This document shows positions 51,795-62,010 of a stretch of DNA of 64,000 nt, in pieces. The stretch covers positions 1 to 64,000 of the forward strand of contig CANJME010000016.1 of NCBI GenBank assembly GCA_947475875.1, read 5' to 3'. Each line of letters opens with the position of its first letter. Positions within the stretch are counted from its first letter, which is position 1. A model generated the notes under the pieces. The model did not search any database, was not told where the DNA came from, and saw nothing but the letters and a program-made list of their open reading frames with translations. A program made the position numbers and the translations under genes. Source of the stretch: Caulobacteraceae bacterium (lineage in GTDB: Bacteria; Pseudomonadota; Alphaproteobacteria; Caulobacterales; Caulobacteraceae).

Positions 51795-53951
51795 ATGACG
51801 TTCAGGATCTCCAAGTCGCTGAAAATCGGCGCTGTGCTCGGCGGCGGCCTCATCGCGCTCGCCGCCTTCGCCAGTTCCGGCCAGAGCGCCGTCACCAAGC
51901 TCACCCTGACGACACTGTCCTCGCGGCCGGACATGGTCAGCGCCGGCGACGCCCTGGTCGAGATCAGCGCGCCCGCCGGGGTTACGGTTGTGACCCTCAC
52001 CGCCAATGGCGCGGATGTGTCCTCGGTGCTGTCGGCTGGCCCCGCGCCCAACACCTGGCGCGGCCTGGTGACCGGCCTCAACATTGGCAAGAACCAGCTT
52101 GAGGCCAGGGCCGGCGGCAAGAGCGCCAAACTAACCGTCACCGACTATCCGCTCACCGGCCCGATTTTCTCCGGACCCCACCTGACGCCCTACCAGTGCC
52201 GCACCGAACAGTCGGGTCTGGGCAAGGCGGTCGACGCCAATTGCTCGGCGGCGACCAAGACGGCCTACTACTATCGTTCCACCGACGGCTCAGCGACGTT
52301 CAAGCCCTGGCCTACGGGCGCGCGACCCACCGATATCCGCAACACCACCACCATTGACGGCAAGACCACGCCCTACATCGTCAAGGTCGAGAGCGGCACC
52401 ATCAACCGCACCATCTATCACTTCGCCATCCTGGATGACCCCGCCACGCCCGCCAAACAGGATGGCTGGAACGGCCGCCTCGGCGTCACCTTCGGCGGCG
52501 GCGCCGGCGCCAACTACAACCAGGGCGCCATGCCGGCCAACACGGTGCTTCAGGATCTCTATCTGGGGCGCGGTTTCGCCTTCATGGCCGCCAGCGAACT
52601 GGTGAACGGCCTGCACGGCAACGGGGTGCTGCAGGCCGAGGCCCTGATGATGATCAAGGAGCACTTCATCGAGCAGTATGGCCTGCCCAAGTGGACCGTC
52701 GGCACCGGCGGCTCCGGCGGGGCGATCCAGCAGCTGGTCATCACCGAGATGTACCCCGGCCTGCTCGACGGCTTGCAGCCTTCGTTGTCATTCCCGGATT
52801 CCTCGCTGCATGTGCCGGATTGCGGCCTGTTGCAGCGCTATTTCGCCGCCAGCCCGCAACGCTGGCCCATCGACAAGCAGCAGGCGGTCATCGGCTTTTC
52901 CGCCGGCCGCGGCGCCAATGGGCAAAACTATTCGACCTGCGGGTCGTGGGACACCAGCTTCGTTCCCGTCTCTCGCTCGGTCAACAAGCGCGGCTGCGGC
53001 TTCCTGAAGGCCGACGGCACGCCCGACCTCGACACGCCTTATGACAAGGAGCGCAACCCCACCGGCCCGCGCTGTGCCCAGACCGACCTGCGCGGCGCGA
53101 TCTATGGCCGCGACCCCAAGACCGGCAACGTGTGGAGCGAACTCGACAATGTGGGCATCCAATACGGCCTGGGCGCGCTCAACGACGGCAAGATCAGCGT
53201 CGATGAGTTCCTGGACCTCAACGAAAAGGTTGGCGGCTTCGACCGCGACGGCAACTATGTGCCGGGTCGCCAGACCGGCGACATGCCGGCCATCAAGGCG
53301 GTCTATAAGTCCGGCCTGGTCAATTCCGGCGGCGGGGGCTTAGGCATCGTCCCCATCGTCCATTCGCGGACCTATTCCGACAACATCGGCGACATCCACA
53401 GCCGCGAGCGCGACCTCGTTATTCGGGCCCGTCTCGACCGCGCCAACGGCGACCACGACAATCAGATCATCTGGGTCGGCGGACCCACGCCGGGCGCCGC
53501 GCCAGCGCGTGGGGGCGCCGCTCCGGCCGCTTCCGCCAATGCCAACCTCGCGGTCCTCTCACTCGACCTGATCACCAAATGGCTGGATGAGATGGCCGCC
53601 GATCCCTCGCCGCTCAACCACGCCAAGGTGGTGCGCAACAAGCCGGCCGACGCGCTCGACGCCTATTTCGTCGGCCCGACCCGGACCAACGAGGTGGCCG
53701 GGTTCGATCCGAACAGCGGCTACAACAAGGCCTTCCCGCTGCACACTGAGCCGCGTCTGGTGGCCGGCAGCCCGTGGACGGTCGACGTGGTCAAATGCCG
53801 GCTCAAGGCGCCCAAGGCGAAGGACTACAAGGTCGCCTTCACCGCTGAGCAGGAAGCGCGCCTGAAGCGGGTCTTCTCGACCGGCGTCTGCGACTATTCC
53901 AAAAAACCGGCCGGCTACATGAAATTCGGCGGCGTCTGGCAGCGGTACTAG
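51795..53951 (+). CDS. DUF6351-family exported protein, second of three (predicted hydrolase)
   Basis: 718 residues. The signal peptide region (IGAVLGGGLIALAAFASSGQ) and domain order match the first copy. The putative nucleophile is in GTGGSGGAIQQLVITEMYPG. It differs by an insertion in the middle Cys-rich region (SAGRGANGQNYSTCGSWDTS) and a shorter linker (GAAPARGGAAPAASANANLA). ATG 51795 follows GGGAGG, 97 bases after the first copy. A small hairpin (CCCTT/AAGGG, about 51708-51726) lies in the gap. Confidence 0.82.
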   Translation: MTFRISKSLKIGAVLGGGLIALAAFASSGQSAVTKLTLTTLSSRPDMVSAGDALVEISAPAGVTVVTLTANGADVSSVLSAGPAPNTWRGLVTGLNIGKNQLEARAGGKSAKLTVTDYPLTGPIFSGPHLTPYQCRTEQSGLGKAVDANCSAATKTAYYYRSTDGSATFKPWPTGARPTDIRNTTTIDGKTTPYIVKVESGTINRTIYHFAILDDPATPAKQDGWNGRLGVTFGGGAGANYNQGAMPANTVLQDLYLGRGFAFMAASELVNGLHGNGVLQAEALMMIKEHFIEQYGLPKWTVGTGGSGGAIQQLVITEMYPGLLDGLQPSLSFPDSSLHVPDCGLLQRYFAASPQRWPIDKQQAVIGFSAGRGANGQNYSTCGSWDTSFVPVSRSVNKRGCGFLKADGTPDLDTPYDKERNPTGPRCAQTDLRGAIYGRDPKTGNVWSELDNVGIQYGLGALNDGKISVDEFLDLNEKVGGFDRDGNYVPGRQTGDMPAIKAVYKSGLVNSGGGGLGIVPIVHSRTYSDNIGDIHSRERDLVIRARLDRANGDHDNQIIWVGGPTPGAAPARGGAAPAASANANLAVLSLDLITKWLDEMAADPSPLNHAKVVRNKPADALDAYFVGPTRTNEVAGFDPNSGYNKAFPLHTEPRLVAGSPWTVDVVKCRLKAPKAKDYKVAFTAEQEARLKRVFSTGVCDYSKKPAGYMKFGGVWQRY

Positions 53952-53996
53952 TTTCGAATATCATGCCGTGAGGCGCGACCGGTTTTTGAGGGCTCC

Positions 53997-56087
53997 ATGA
54001 TCAAGCGCTTTCCCATCGTGCGTCTGGTTGTGGGCCTCGCGGGCCTCATGTTTCTGACGGTCTGGGCGGGCGGCGCCCAGACGGCCGATACCCGGCTGAC
54101 CCTCAGCTTGCTCTCCTCTCGGCCCGACATGGTCAGCGGGGGCGACGCCCTGGTCGAGGTCACCGCTCCGGCCGGAACCACATCGGTGACGCTCACCGCT
54201 GGTGGCCGCGATGTCAGCGCCGCCCTTTCGGCGGGCCCCGCGCCCAACACCTGGCGGGGGCTAGTCACCGGCCTGACGGTCGGCAAGAGCGAACTGGTCG
54301 CCCGCTCGGGATCCAAAACCGCCAAATTGACGGTCACCGACTATCCTATCACCGGCCCGATCTTCTCCGGTCCGCACCTGACGCCCTACGAGTGCAAGAC
54401 GAAGGAATCCGGCCTCGGCGATCCCCTCGACGCCGACTGTTCGGCGGCCACAAAGATCGACTATTTCTACCGCTCGAGCGGCACGCCCGCCGCCTTCAAG
54501 CCCTGGCCCGCGGGCGCGCGGCCCACCGACATCCGCAACACCACCACAATCGACGGCAAGACCGTGCCTTATATTTTCAAGGTTGAGAGCGGGACGATCA
54601 ACCGCACCATCTATCGCCTCGCCATCCTCGATGATCCGGCGACCCCGGCCAAACAGGACGGCTGGAATGGCCGCCTGGCAGTCAGTTTCGGCGGCGGCGC
54701 GGGCGCGGCCTATAATCAGGGCGTCAACCAGGTCGGGGACGTCAACAGCGATCTCTACCTCTCGCGGGGCTTTGCCCACCTGATGGCGACCGAGCTGGTC
54801 AACCAGCTGCACGCCAACGGCGTCCTTCAGGCCGAGAGCCTGATGATGCTGAAGGAGCACTTCATCGAGCAGTATGGCCCGCCGAAATGGACGGTCGGCA
54901 ACGGCGGCTCGGGCGGCGCGATCCAGCAGCTGGTGATCACCCAGATGTATCCCGGCCTGCTCGATGGCCTGCAGCCCTCGGCCTCGTTTCCGGACACCAC
55001 CCTGCAGCTCCCCGACTGCGGCCTGTTGCAGCGGGTGTTCAACGCCAGTCCGCAGGCCTGGAGCCCTGAAAAACAACAGGCGGTCATCGGCTTTTCGGCC
55101 GGCACCTGCCGGTCCTGGGACGGCAGTTTCGTCGCGGCCTGGCGCTCCAACAACAAGGCGGGCTGCCAGCTGACAGACCGGAGCCTGATCTATGACAAGG
55201 CCACCAATCCAAAAGGCGTGCGCTGCGCCCTGAAGGACATGCGGGTCAATATCCTCGGTCGAGACAAATCCGGCCAGGCGCCCAGCGAACTCGACAATGT
55301 CGGGGTGCAATACGGCCTGAACGCGCTGAACGAGGGCAAGATCAGTGTCGATGAATTCCTCGATCTGAACGAGCGGGTCGGCGGCTTCGACAGGGACGGC
55401 AATTACGTAGCCGAGCGCGAGGTCGCGGACTTGCAGGCGGTGCGGGCGCTTTACCGCAGCGGCCTGATCAACTCCGGCGGCGGGGGCCTGGCCACCGTGC
55501 CGATCATCAACTACCGCGACTACACCGACGGGGCCGGCGACATCCACAGCCGCGAGCGCGACCTCGTTATCCGCGCCCGGCTTGATCGGGCCAACGGCAA
55601 TCACGACAACCAGGTCATCTGGGTCGCCAGCGGGAACAGCGCTACCGCCACGCCGCCGACGGTGGGACCGCGGCCCTCGCTGGGCAGTCAGGTGCTCGAC
55701 GCCATGACCAAATGGCTTGACGCCATGGCGGCCGATCCGGCCCCGCTCACCCCCGGCAAGGTCGCGCGCCACAAACCACCCGAGGCCGTCGACGCCTATT
55801 GGGACCGGGCCGGCGTGCGCCACAACGAGGTCGCCAGCACCGCTCCCTCGACGGGCTATAACCAGACCTATCCGCTACACACCGATCCCCGCATCGCCGC
55901 GGGCGGCCCGTGGACGGCGGATATCTTCAAGTGCCAGCTGAAGGGCATCCGGATGACCGACTACAAGCCCGCCTTCAGCGACGCCCAGCTGTCCCGCCTG
56001 AAGCGTGTCTTCCCGGCCGGCGTCTGCGACTTCAGCAAACCCGGCGTCGGCCGCGTGCCGTTCGGCGGCGTCTGGCAGCGGTACTAG
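53997..56087 (+). CDS. DUF6351-family exported protein, third of three (predicted hydrolase)
   Basis: 696 residues, the shortest copy. An N-terminal membrane or signal segment (IVRLVVGLAGLMFLTVWAGG) is followed by LLSSRPDMVSGGDALVEVTA and the candidate active-site region VGNGGSGGAIQQLVITQMYP, where GN replaces GT. It has no Ala/Gly-rich linker, only SGNSATATPPTVGPRPSLGS at that point. It starts 45 bases after the second copy. The three genes run head to tail and are well diverged, so the duplication is not recent. Confidence 0.82.
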   Translation: MIKRFPIVRLVVGLAGLMFLTVWAGGAQTADTRLTLSLLSSRPDMVSGGDALVEVTAPAGTTSVTLTAGGRDVSAALSAGPAPNTWRGLVTGLTVGKSELVARSGSKTAKLTVTDYPITGPIFSGPHLTPYECKTKESGLGDPLDADCSAATKIDYFYRSSGTPAAFKPWPAGARPTDIRNTTTIDGKTVPYIFKVESGTINRTIYRLAILDDPATPAKQDGWNGRLAVSFGGGAGAAYNQGVNQVGDVNSDLYLSRGFAHLMATELVNQLHANGVLQAESLMMLKEHFIEQYGPPKWTVGNGGSGGAIQQLVITQMYPGLLDGLQPSASFPDTTLQLPDCGLLQRVFNASPQAWSPEKQQAVIGFSAGTCRSWDGSFVAAWRSNNKAGCQLTDRSLIYDKATNPKGVRCALKDMRVNILGRDKSGQAPSELDNVGVQYGLNALNEGKISVDEFLDLNERVGGFDRDGNYVAEREVADLQAVRALYRSGLINSGGGGLATVPIINYRDYTDGAGDIHSRERDLVIRARLDRANGNHDNQVIWVASGNSATATPPTVGPRPSLGSQVLDAMTKWLDAMAADPAPLTPGKVARHKPPEAVDAYWDRAGVRHNEVASTAPSTGYNQTYPLHTDPRIAAGGPWTADIFKCQLKGIRMTDYKPAFSDAQLSRLKRVFPAGVCDFSKPGVGRVPFGGVWQRY

Positions 56088-56142
56088 CGCCCCACCTTGA
56101 GGCAGGTTCAACGGCATTGACTCTGCCACGCCTGCGTAGGAG

Positions 56143-56157
56143 AACAAAATAAGAACA
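56143..56157. promoter_or_regulatory. LexA (SOS) box GAAC-N7-GAAC
   Basis: GAAC (56143-56146), seven bases, GAAC (56154-56157) is a perfect match to the alphaproteobacterial LexA site. It lies 17 bases before the imuA ATG, so LexA would block the imuA-imuB-dnaE2 promoter until DNA damage. Confidence 0.88.
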
Positions 56158-56173
56158 TAGCCGTTAGGTCTTC

Positions 56174-56929
56174 ATGCCCCTCAATCCAAACATCGCGGCG
56201 CTCCGCTCCCAGATTGCAGCCGCCCATGGCGGCGGGCGCGCCCGTGCGCCTGTGCTTTCCCTGGGCGATGCAGGCATAGACACAGCCTTCCAGCAGGGAG
56301 GCCTGCCACTGGCCTGCTGGCACGAGTTCGGCGGCGAAGGGATGGAGGTCGAGACCTGCGCCGCCCCCGCCGCTTTCGCCGCCCGCATCGCCGCCTCGCT
56401 GGCGGCCAAGGGCGAGGTGGTGTGGGTGCTGCGGCGTGACGATCTCTATGCACCAGGCCTCGCCCACCTCGGCTTTCCGGCCGAGCGGCTGATCCAGGTC
56501 TGCGCGGTGAGTGAATCCCAAGCCCTCGCCGTGCTGGAAGAAGCGCTGGCCACCCCTGGCGTCGCCGCCGCGGTGGGCGAGGTGGAGACCGTTTCCCTGA
56601 TCGCGGGGCGCCGTCTGCAGCTGGCCTGCGAAAAGAGCGGCGCCGCCGGCCTCATCCTGCATCGCCGGCCCTATGGCGGGCAGCGCAAGAGCGAGCGGCC
56701 GGGCTCAGCGGCCGCTAGCCGGTGGAAAATCACTTCAGCGCCCAGTGTTCCGGCGGCGGGATCGCCCGGCCTGGGGGCTGCGCGATGGGACGTTGAACTG
56801 GTGCGCTGCCGGGGCGGGCGGCAGGGCGCGTGGACAGTCGAAGAGGCGCATCATGGCCCGCATCCTTTCCGTCTGGTCGCCCCGCTGGGCGATCGACACC
56901 TGGAAGCGCCGCTGCTCAAGGCGGGGTGA
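56174..56929 (+). CDS. imuA: SOS mutagenesis protein ImuA (RecA-like fold)
   Basis: 251 residues, related to RecA/SulA. It links the mutasome to RecA; with ImuB and DnaE2 it forms the damage-inducible translesion system of bacteria lacking UmuDC. Recognised features are GGLPLACWHEFGGEGMEVET, AASLAAKGEVVWVLRRDDLY and GLAHLGFPAERLIQVCAVSE. The Walker A motif is degenerate, as usual for ImuA. The end of the gene overlaps the start of imuB by 77 bases in another frame. It is the first gene of the operon under the LexA box. Confidence 0.9.
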   Translation: MPLNPNIAALRSQIAAAHGGGRARAPVLSLGDAGIDTAFQQGGLPLACWHEFGGEGMEVETCAAPAAFAARIAASLAAKGEVVWVLRRDDLYAPGLAHLGFPAERLIQVCAVSESQALAVLEEALATPGVAAAVGEVETVSLIAGRRLQLACEKSGAAGLILHRRPYGGQRKSERPGSAAASRWKITSAPSVPAAGSPGLGAARWDVELVRCRGGRQGAWTVEEAHHGPHPFRLVAPLGDRHLEAPLLKAG

Positions 56930-58529
56930 CTTTCCCCTCTCCCCGCTTGCGGGGAGAGGCTGGGTGAGGGGCGTCGCGTCCGCGACGCAAAAAGATCCTG
57001 ATCTCGCCACCGTAACGAAGGCGTCTTCGACGCCTGCGACGCTGCGCGCCGCGCCCTCACCCAACCCTCTCCCCGCAAGCGGGGAGAGGGAATTGATCTC
57101 CGCCCTCGTCCTCCCCGACCGCGGGGTCCGCCGCCTCTACGCCGTCAGCGCGGCGGCCTCGGACCTGGGCCTCTTTCCCGGCCAGAAGGCGGCCGACGCC
57201 GGGGCCCTGGTTCCCGAACTCACCCTCGCCGACGCCGATCCGGCAGGCGATGCCGAGGCTTTGCACGCTCTGACCCTCTGGTGCGCGCGCTTTTCCCCCG
57301 CCGTGGCGACCGATGCGCCCGGCGGCATTTTCCTCGACATCGAGGGGCTTTCGCACCTGTGGGGCGGCGAGGCCGAGCTGATGGAAGACCTTGCGGATCG
57401 CCTGACCGCGCAAGGGATCAATAGTCGCGCCGCTATTGCCGATACCGCCGGCTGCGCCTGGGCCATGGCGCATTTTGGCGAAGACCGCGCCATCGTTTCC
57501 TCGGGCGAACAACAGGAAGCCCTTGCCATCCTCCCGGTCCGGGCCTTGCGCCTCGTGGACGAAGACGCCGCCCAGCTGACCCGCCTCGGCATCACCCGCA
57601 TCGGCCACCTCGCCGCCCTGCCGAGGGGCCAGGTCACCCGCAGGTTTGGCGCCGGTATCCTCATGCGGCTGGATCAGGCGATGGGCCTCGCCCCCGAAGC
57701 GCTTGCCTTCCGCCGCCCGCCGACCCCCTGGTTCGAGCGCCTGGCCCTGGTCGAGCCGGTCTCCACGCCGGAAGACATGGCCCGCATCACCGCCGATCTC
57801 TGCGCCCTTATCTGCGCCCGGCTGGCAGGCTCGGCCCGCGCCGCCCGCCGCTTCGAAATCGCCTTCCATCGGGTGGACGGCAAAATTCAATCCATCGACC
57901 TCGGCCTCTCTGCCCTCGGCCGCGATGTGAAAATCCTCACCCGCCTGTTCGCCCCCAAGCTCGAGGCTATCGATCCCGGCTTCGGCATCGAAGCCGCCAC
58001 CATCACTGCCCGCGACGTGGAAATGCGCGGGGCATCCCAGGTCCAGCTCACCGGCGGCGAGACCGAAAACGCCCGCGTGGCCGTGGCCTGTCTGATCGAC
58101 AGCCTGGCCAACCGGTTAGGGCAAGACCGCATCTGGCGCCCTAGCCCGGTCCAGAGCCACGAACCCGAACGGGCCGTCGTCAAATCGGCGCCCGGGGCCG
58201 CGCCCGGGTCGGGCTGGGACAGCGACCTGCCGCGCCCCTTGCGGCTCTTTCCCCATCCCGAACTGATCGACGTCACCGCCCCCCTGCCGGACGATCCGCC
58301 GGTGCTGTTCCGATGGCGGGGCAGGGTGCACCGCGTGCGCCTGGCCGAGGGCCCCGAGCGCATCGGCCGCGAATGGTGGCGGGGGCCGATCAGCGAAGTC
58401 TCCACCGACCAGGTCCGCGACTACTACCGCGTCGAGGACGAAACCGGCGGCAGGTTCTGGCTCTTCCGCGGCGGCCTCAACGGCGCGGGCTATTTCCCGA
58501 AATGGTGGATGCATGGGATGTTCGGGTGA
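56853..58529 (+). CDS. imuB: ImuB, Y-family polymerase-like mutasome hub, with in-frame repeat insertion
   Basis: 558 residues. It starts [20 protein letters not shown], the usual ImuB N-terminus. The Y-family fold continues with [51 protein letters not shown] and a helix-hairpin-helix [15 protein letters not shown]. ImuB is normally inactive as a polymerase and links DnaE2 to the beta clamp; a clamp-binding motif such as QVQLTGG near residue 396 is possible. Residues ~28-79 are encoded by a palindromic repeat (56935-57090, 52 codons) that keeps the frame open. The GTGA stop overlap couples it to dnaE2. Confidence 0.92.
   Translation: MARILSVWSPRWAIDTWKRRCSRRGDFPLSPLAGRGWVRGVASATQKDPDLATVTKASSTPATLRAAPSPNPLPASGERELISALVLPDRGVRRLYAVSAAASDLGLFPGQKAADAGALVPELTLADADPAGDAEALHALTLWCARFSPAVATDAPGGIFLDIEGLSHLWGGEAELMEDLADRLTAQGINSRAAIADTAGCAWAMAHFGEDRAIVSSGEQQEALAILPVRALRLVDEDAAQLTRLGITRIGHLAALPRGQVTRRFGAGILMRLDQAMGLAPEALAFRRPPTPWFERLALVEPVSTPEDMARITADLCALICARLAGSARAARRFEIAFHRVDGKIQSIDLGLSALGRDVKILTRLFAPKLEAIDPGFGIEAATITARDVEMRGASQVQLTGGETENARVAVACLIDSLANRLGQDRIWRPSPVQSHEPERAVVKSAPGAAPGSGWDSDLPRPLRLFPHPELIDVTAPLPDDPPVLFRWRGRVHRVRLAEGPERIGREWWRGPISEVSTDQVRDYYRVEDETGGRFWLFRGGLNGAGYFPKWWMHGMFG
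56935..57090. repeat. Palindromic repeat inserted in frame in imuB (156 bp)
   Basis: The left arm at about 56935-56973 (CCCTCTCCCCGCTTGCGGGG then AGAGGCTGGGTGAGGGGCG) is inverted at 57051-57090. Each arm also forms a hairpin. The length is a multiple of three and the repeat has no stop codon in the imuB frame. A related element lies inside dnaE2 at 60928-61065. Confidence 0.8.
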
Positions 58530-61500
58530 CCTACGCCGAGCTTCACGCCACCAGCAATTTCTCGTTTCTGCGGGGGGCCAGCCATGCCTGGGAGCTGATG
58601 GCGGCGGCCGAGGCCCTGGGGATTTCCGCTCTGGGAATCTGCGACCACAATACTCTGGCCGGCGTCGTTCGTCCCTGGACGGCGGCCAGGGACCAGCGGC
58701 TGAAGGTCCGCCCTCTGACCGGCTGTCGCCTGTTGTTTGCCGATGGAACGCCGGACCTGCTGGTCTATCCGAAGGACCGCGAAGCCTACGGGCGCCTGAC
58801 CCGCCTGCTCACCGTCGGCCAGCGCCGCTCGAAAAAGGGGGAATGCGACCTCTCCTGGTGTGATTTTCTGGATCACGCCGAGGGCCAGCTGGTTCTCATC
58901 GTTGCGCCCGAAAAGCTCGACGCCGCCTTCGAGGCGGACCTTGCGCGCATCGGGGGTGAACTGGGCGCCCACGTCTGGCTTTCCGCCGCCAGAGGCTACC
59001 GCGCCCGTGACGCTGAACGCCTGCACTGGCTCAGCGAGCTTTCCCGCGGGTTTTCCACGCCCATGGTCGCGGTGGGTGACGTACTCTACCACGCCGCCGA
59101 ACGCCGCCCGCTGCAGGACGTGCTGACCGCCATTCGTGAGAACCGCACCGTCCAGGATGCCGGTTTCCGCCTGGAAGCCAATGCCGAGCGGCGGCTGAAA
59201 TCACCCGCCGAGATGGCCCGCCTGTTCTCCCGCTGGCCGGAAGCCATCGAACGCACGGGCGAGATCGCCGGGCTGATCGATTTCGACCTCTCCCAGCTCA
59301 AGTACGAATACCCGGACGAGCCCGTGCCGTCCGGCAAGAGCCCCATGCAGCATCTGCGCGACCTGGTCAGCGCCGGCCTGCCCTGGCGCTATCCAGGCGG
59401 CGCGCCCGCCAAGGTCACCCGGCTGATCGAAACCGAACTCAAGCTGATCCAGGAACTCGACTACCCCAACTATTTTCTCACCGTGCACGACATCGTCCGC
59501 TGGGCGCGGGAGCAAGGGATTCTCTGCCAGGGCCGGGGATCGGCGGCCAATTCGGCGGTCTGCTATTGCCTCGGCGTCACCTCGGCTGACCCCTTCGAAC
59601 ACAATCTGCTGTTCGCGCGGTTCCTCTCCAAGGAACGCTCCGAGCCGCCCGATATCGACGTCGATTTCGAGCACGAGCGGCGCGAGGAGGTCATGCAGTA
59701 TGTCTTCAATCGCTACGGCCGCGAAAAAGCGGCGATATGCGCCACTGTCATCCACTATCGCCCGCGCATGGCCATCCGCCAGGTTGGCAAGGCGCTGGGT
59801 CTTTCCGATGACGTCACCGCCCTTCTGGCCAAGACCGTCTGGGGTCACTGGGGAACCGAGCTGCCGGAAACCCAGGTCCGCGAGGCCGGTCTCGACCCTG
59901 AAAGCCCCGCCATCGCCCGGGCCGTCACCCTGGCCGGTGAGCTGATCGGCTTTCCCCGGCACCTCTCCCAGCACGTCGGCGGCTATGTGCTGACCAAACG
60001 CCGCCTCGACGAGACCGTGCCGATCGGCAACGCCGCCATGCCCGATCGCACCTTCATCGAGTGGGACAAGGACGACATCGATGCGCTGGGGCTGATGAAG
60101 GTCGACATTCTGGCGCTGGGCATGCTGACCACCATCGCCCGGGCGCTGAAAATGCTGAAAGCCGCCCACGGGGTCGATATCCCCGACCTCGCCGACATCC
60201 CCAAGGAGGATCCCGCCGTCTACGAGATGCTGTGTCACGCCGATTCCGTCGGCGTCTTCCAGGTAGAAAGCCGGGCCCAGATGTCGATGCTGCCGCGCCT
60301 GAAGCCGAGGGATTTCTACGACCTGGTCATCGAGGTGGCGATCGTCCGTCCCGGACCCATCCAGGGCGACATGGTCCATCCGTACCTCCGCCGCCGCGAA
60401 GGCAAGGACCCGGTGCATTTCCCGGCCCCGTCGCCCGAACATGGGCCGCCGGACGAGTTGCGCGATGTGCTGGGCAAGACCCTGGGCGTGCCGCTCTTCC
60501 AGGAACAGGCCATGCGCCTGGCCATCGAAGCGGCGCTGTTCACGCCTGATGAGGCCAATGGCCTGCGCCGCGCCATGGCGACCTTCCGCAACTATGGGAA
60601 CCTGTCGGACTACCGCAGCAAGTTCGTCGGCGGCATGACCGCCCGCGGCTATGATCAGGACTTCGCCGAACGCTGCTTCAAACAGATCGAGGGCTTCGGC
60701 TCCTACGGCTTTCCCGAAAGCCACGCCATCAGTTTTGCCATTCTCGTCTACGCCTCGGCCTGGCTGAAGCATTTCTGGCCCGACGTTTTCTGCGCCGCCA
60801 TCCTCAACTCCCAGCCCATGGGCTTTTACCAGCCTGCCCAGCTGGTCCGTGACGCCCGCGAACACGGCGTGGAGGTCCACCCGCCAGACATGCTGCTCAG
60901 CGACTGGGACTGCACGCTGGAAGCCGACTCCTCTCCCCGCTCCGCGGGGAGAGGCAGGGTGAGGGCGCTTCGCGAAGCGGAGCAGGCGTCGCAGACGCCT
61001 TCGATCATCGCGACCGGCCCCGCGACCCCCTCACCCAACCTCTCCCCCTTGGCGGGGGAGAGGAGTCTATGCGCTGTCCGCCTTGGCCTTCGCGAAATCA
61101 CCGGCTTCAGAGAGGCCGAAGCCCTGGCCATCATGGACGCCCGCTCAGCCGGGGCCACCACCCTCGAAACCATCGCCCGTACCGCCAACCTCTCCAAGCG
61201 CGGTCTCGAATTGATCGCCCAGGCCGACGCCCTGCGCGCCTTCGGCCTCGACCGCCGTGAGGGCCTGTGGGCCGTCAAGGGGCTGGCGGCTGAGACCTGC
61301 GCCGCGCCCGCGCCTTTGCACCAGACCCTCGATCTGTTCGAACCGCGCGTGAGCTTGCCCTCCATGCGCCTGCCCAATCACGTGGCCGAGGACTACCGGA
61401 CCACCGGTCTCTCGCTAAAAGCCCACCCGTGCGCCTTCTACCGCCGCGCTCTGGAGGCGGCCGGCTGCATCCCCAATGCGCGGCTGAAAGACCTGAAAGA

Positions 61501-61837
61501 CGGCGCCCGCGTTTCGGTTGCGGGCCTCGTACTCATGCGGCAAAGGCCCGGCACGGCCAAGGGCGTGGTGTTCATGACCCTGGAGGACGAAACCGGCATC
61601 GCCAACGCCGTGATCTGGCCCGATATCTTCCAGGCCCAGCGGCGCCTGGTCATGACCACATCCTTCGTCATCATCCGCGGCCGCATGCAAAAGGAAGGCG
61701 AGGTCATCCACGTGGTCGCCGAGACCTTCACCGACCTCACCCCGCGCCTCGCCGACATGCGCGCCGAAGACGCTCCGCCGCCGAAACTGGGCCAGAGCGT
61801 GTATGAAGCGCTCATCCGCAGTCGGGATTTTCACTAG
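58526..61837 (+). CDS. dnaE2: Error-prone DNA polymerase DnaE2, with in-frame repeat insertion
   Basis: 1103 residues, a C-family polymerase of the ImuABC mutasome. It starts with GTG at the family-typical [20 protein letters not shown]. The PHP domain is N-terminal ([15 protein letters not shown]). Catalytic aspartates are in [20 protein letters not shown] and the palm region includes [13 protein letters not shown]. Helix-hairpin-helix and OB domains form the C-terminal third ([20 protein letters not shown]). Residues ~802-847 are encoded by a palindromic repeat placed between LEADS and [11 protein letters not shown], a loop before the helix-hairpin-helix region. Translationally coupled to imuB (GTGA). 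Confidence 0.95.
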   Translation: MTYAELHATSNFSFLRGASHAWELMAAAEALGISALGICDHNTLAGVVRPWTAARDQRLKVRPLTGCRLLFADGTPDLLVYPKDREAYGRLTRLLTVGQRRSKKGECDLSWCDFLDHAEGQLVLIVAPEKLDAAFEADLARIGGELGAHVWLSAARGYRARDAERLHWLSELSRGFSTPMVAVGDVLYHAAERRPLQDVLTAIRENRTVQDAGFRLEANAERRLKSPAEMARLFSRWPEAIERTGEIAGLIDFDLSQLKYEYPDEPVPSGKSPMQHLRDLVSAGLPWRYPGGAPAKVTRLIETELKLIQELDYPNYFLTVHDIVRWAREQGILCQGRGSAANSAVCYCLGVTSADPFEHNLLFARFLSKERSEPPDIDVDFEHERREEVMQYVFNRYGREKAAICATVIHYRPRMAIRQVGKALGLSDDVTALLAKTVWGHWGTELPETQVREAGLDPESPAIARAVTLAGELIGFPRHLSQHVGGYVLTKRRLDETVPIGNAAMPDRTFIEWDKDDIDALGLMKVDILALGMLTTIARALKMLKAAHGVDIPDLADIPKEDPAVYEMLCHADSVGVFQVESRAQMSMLPRLKPRDFYDLVIEVAIVRPGPIQGDMVHPYLRRREGKDPVHFPAPSPEHGPPDELRDVLGKTLGVPLFQEQAMRLAIEAALFTPDEANGLRRAMATFRNYGNLSDYRSKFVGGMTARGYDQDFAERCFKQIEGFGSYGFPESHAISFAILVYASAWLKHFWPDVFCAAILNSQPMGFYQPAQLVRDAREHGVEVHPPDMLLSDWDCTLEADSSPRSAGRGRVRALREAEQASQTPSIIATGPATPSPNLSPLAGERSLCAVRLGLREITGFREAEALAIMDARSAGATTLETIARTANLSKRGLELIAQADALRAFGLDRREGLWAVKGLAAETCAAPAPLHQTLDLFEPRVSLPSMRLPNHVAEDYRTTGLSLKAHPCAFYRRALEAAGCIPNARLKDLKDGARVSVAGLVLMRQRPGTAKGVVFMTLEDETGIANAVIWPDIFQAQRRLVMTTSFVIIRGRMQKEGEVIHVVAETFTDLTPRLADMRAEDAPPPKLGQSVYEALIRSRDFH
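60928..61065. repeat. Palindromic repeat inserted in frame in dnaE2 (138 bp)
   Basis: The left arm starts CTCCTCTCCCCGCTCCGCGG at 60928, and the inverted right arm ends GGCGGGGGAGAGGAG at 61065. The internal part (GCTTCGCGAAGC) is also palindromic. Its 46 codons keep the dnaE2 frame open. It is of the same family as the imuB insertion, sharing the CTCTCCCCGC/GCGGGGAGAG arm and the GGGTGAGGGCG/CCCTCACCCAAC boundary. Confidence 0.8.
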
Positions 61838-62010
61838 GCGCTCAAACATCGAGGCGGAGCCGAGCGATAGCGCAACGAAAAACAATCAACAAAAACATAT
61901 AGAAGTCCGATTTTCACCCTGAATCTCTTGCGCAGACCCCCAACCCATCCAACATTTCATCCGAACCTGGGCCAGCAATCCTGACGACGCCGGGTTTTTT
62001 GGGGACTTCC

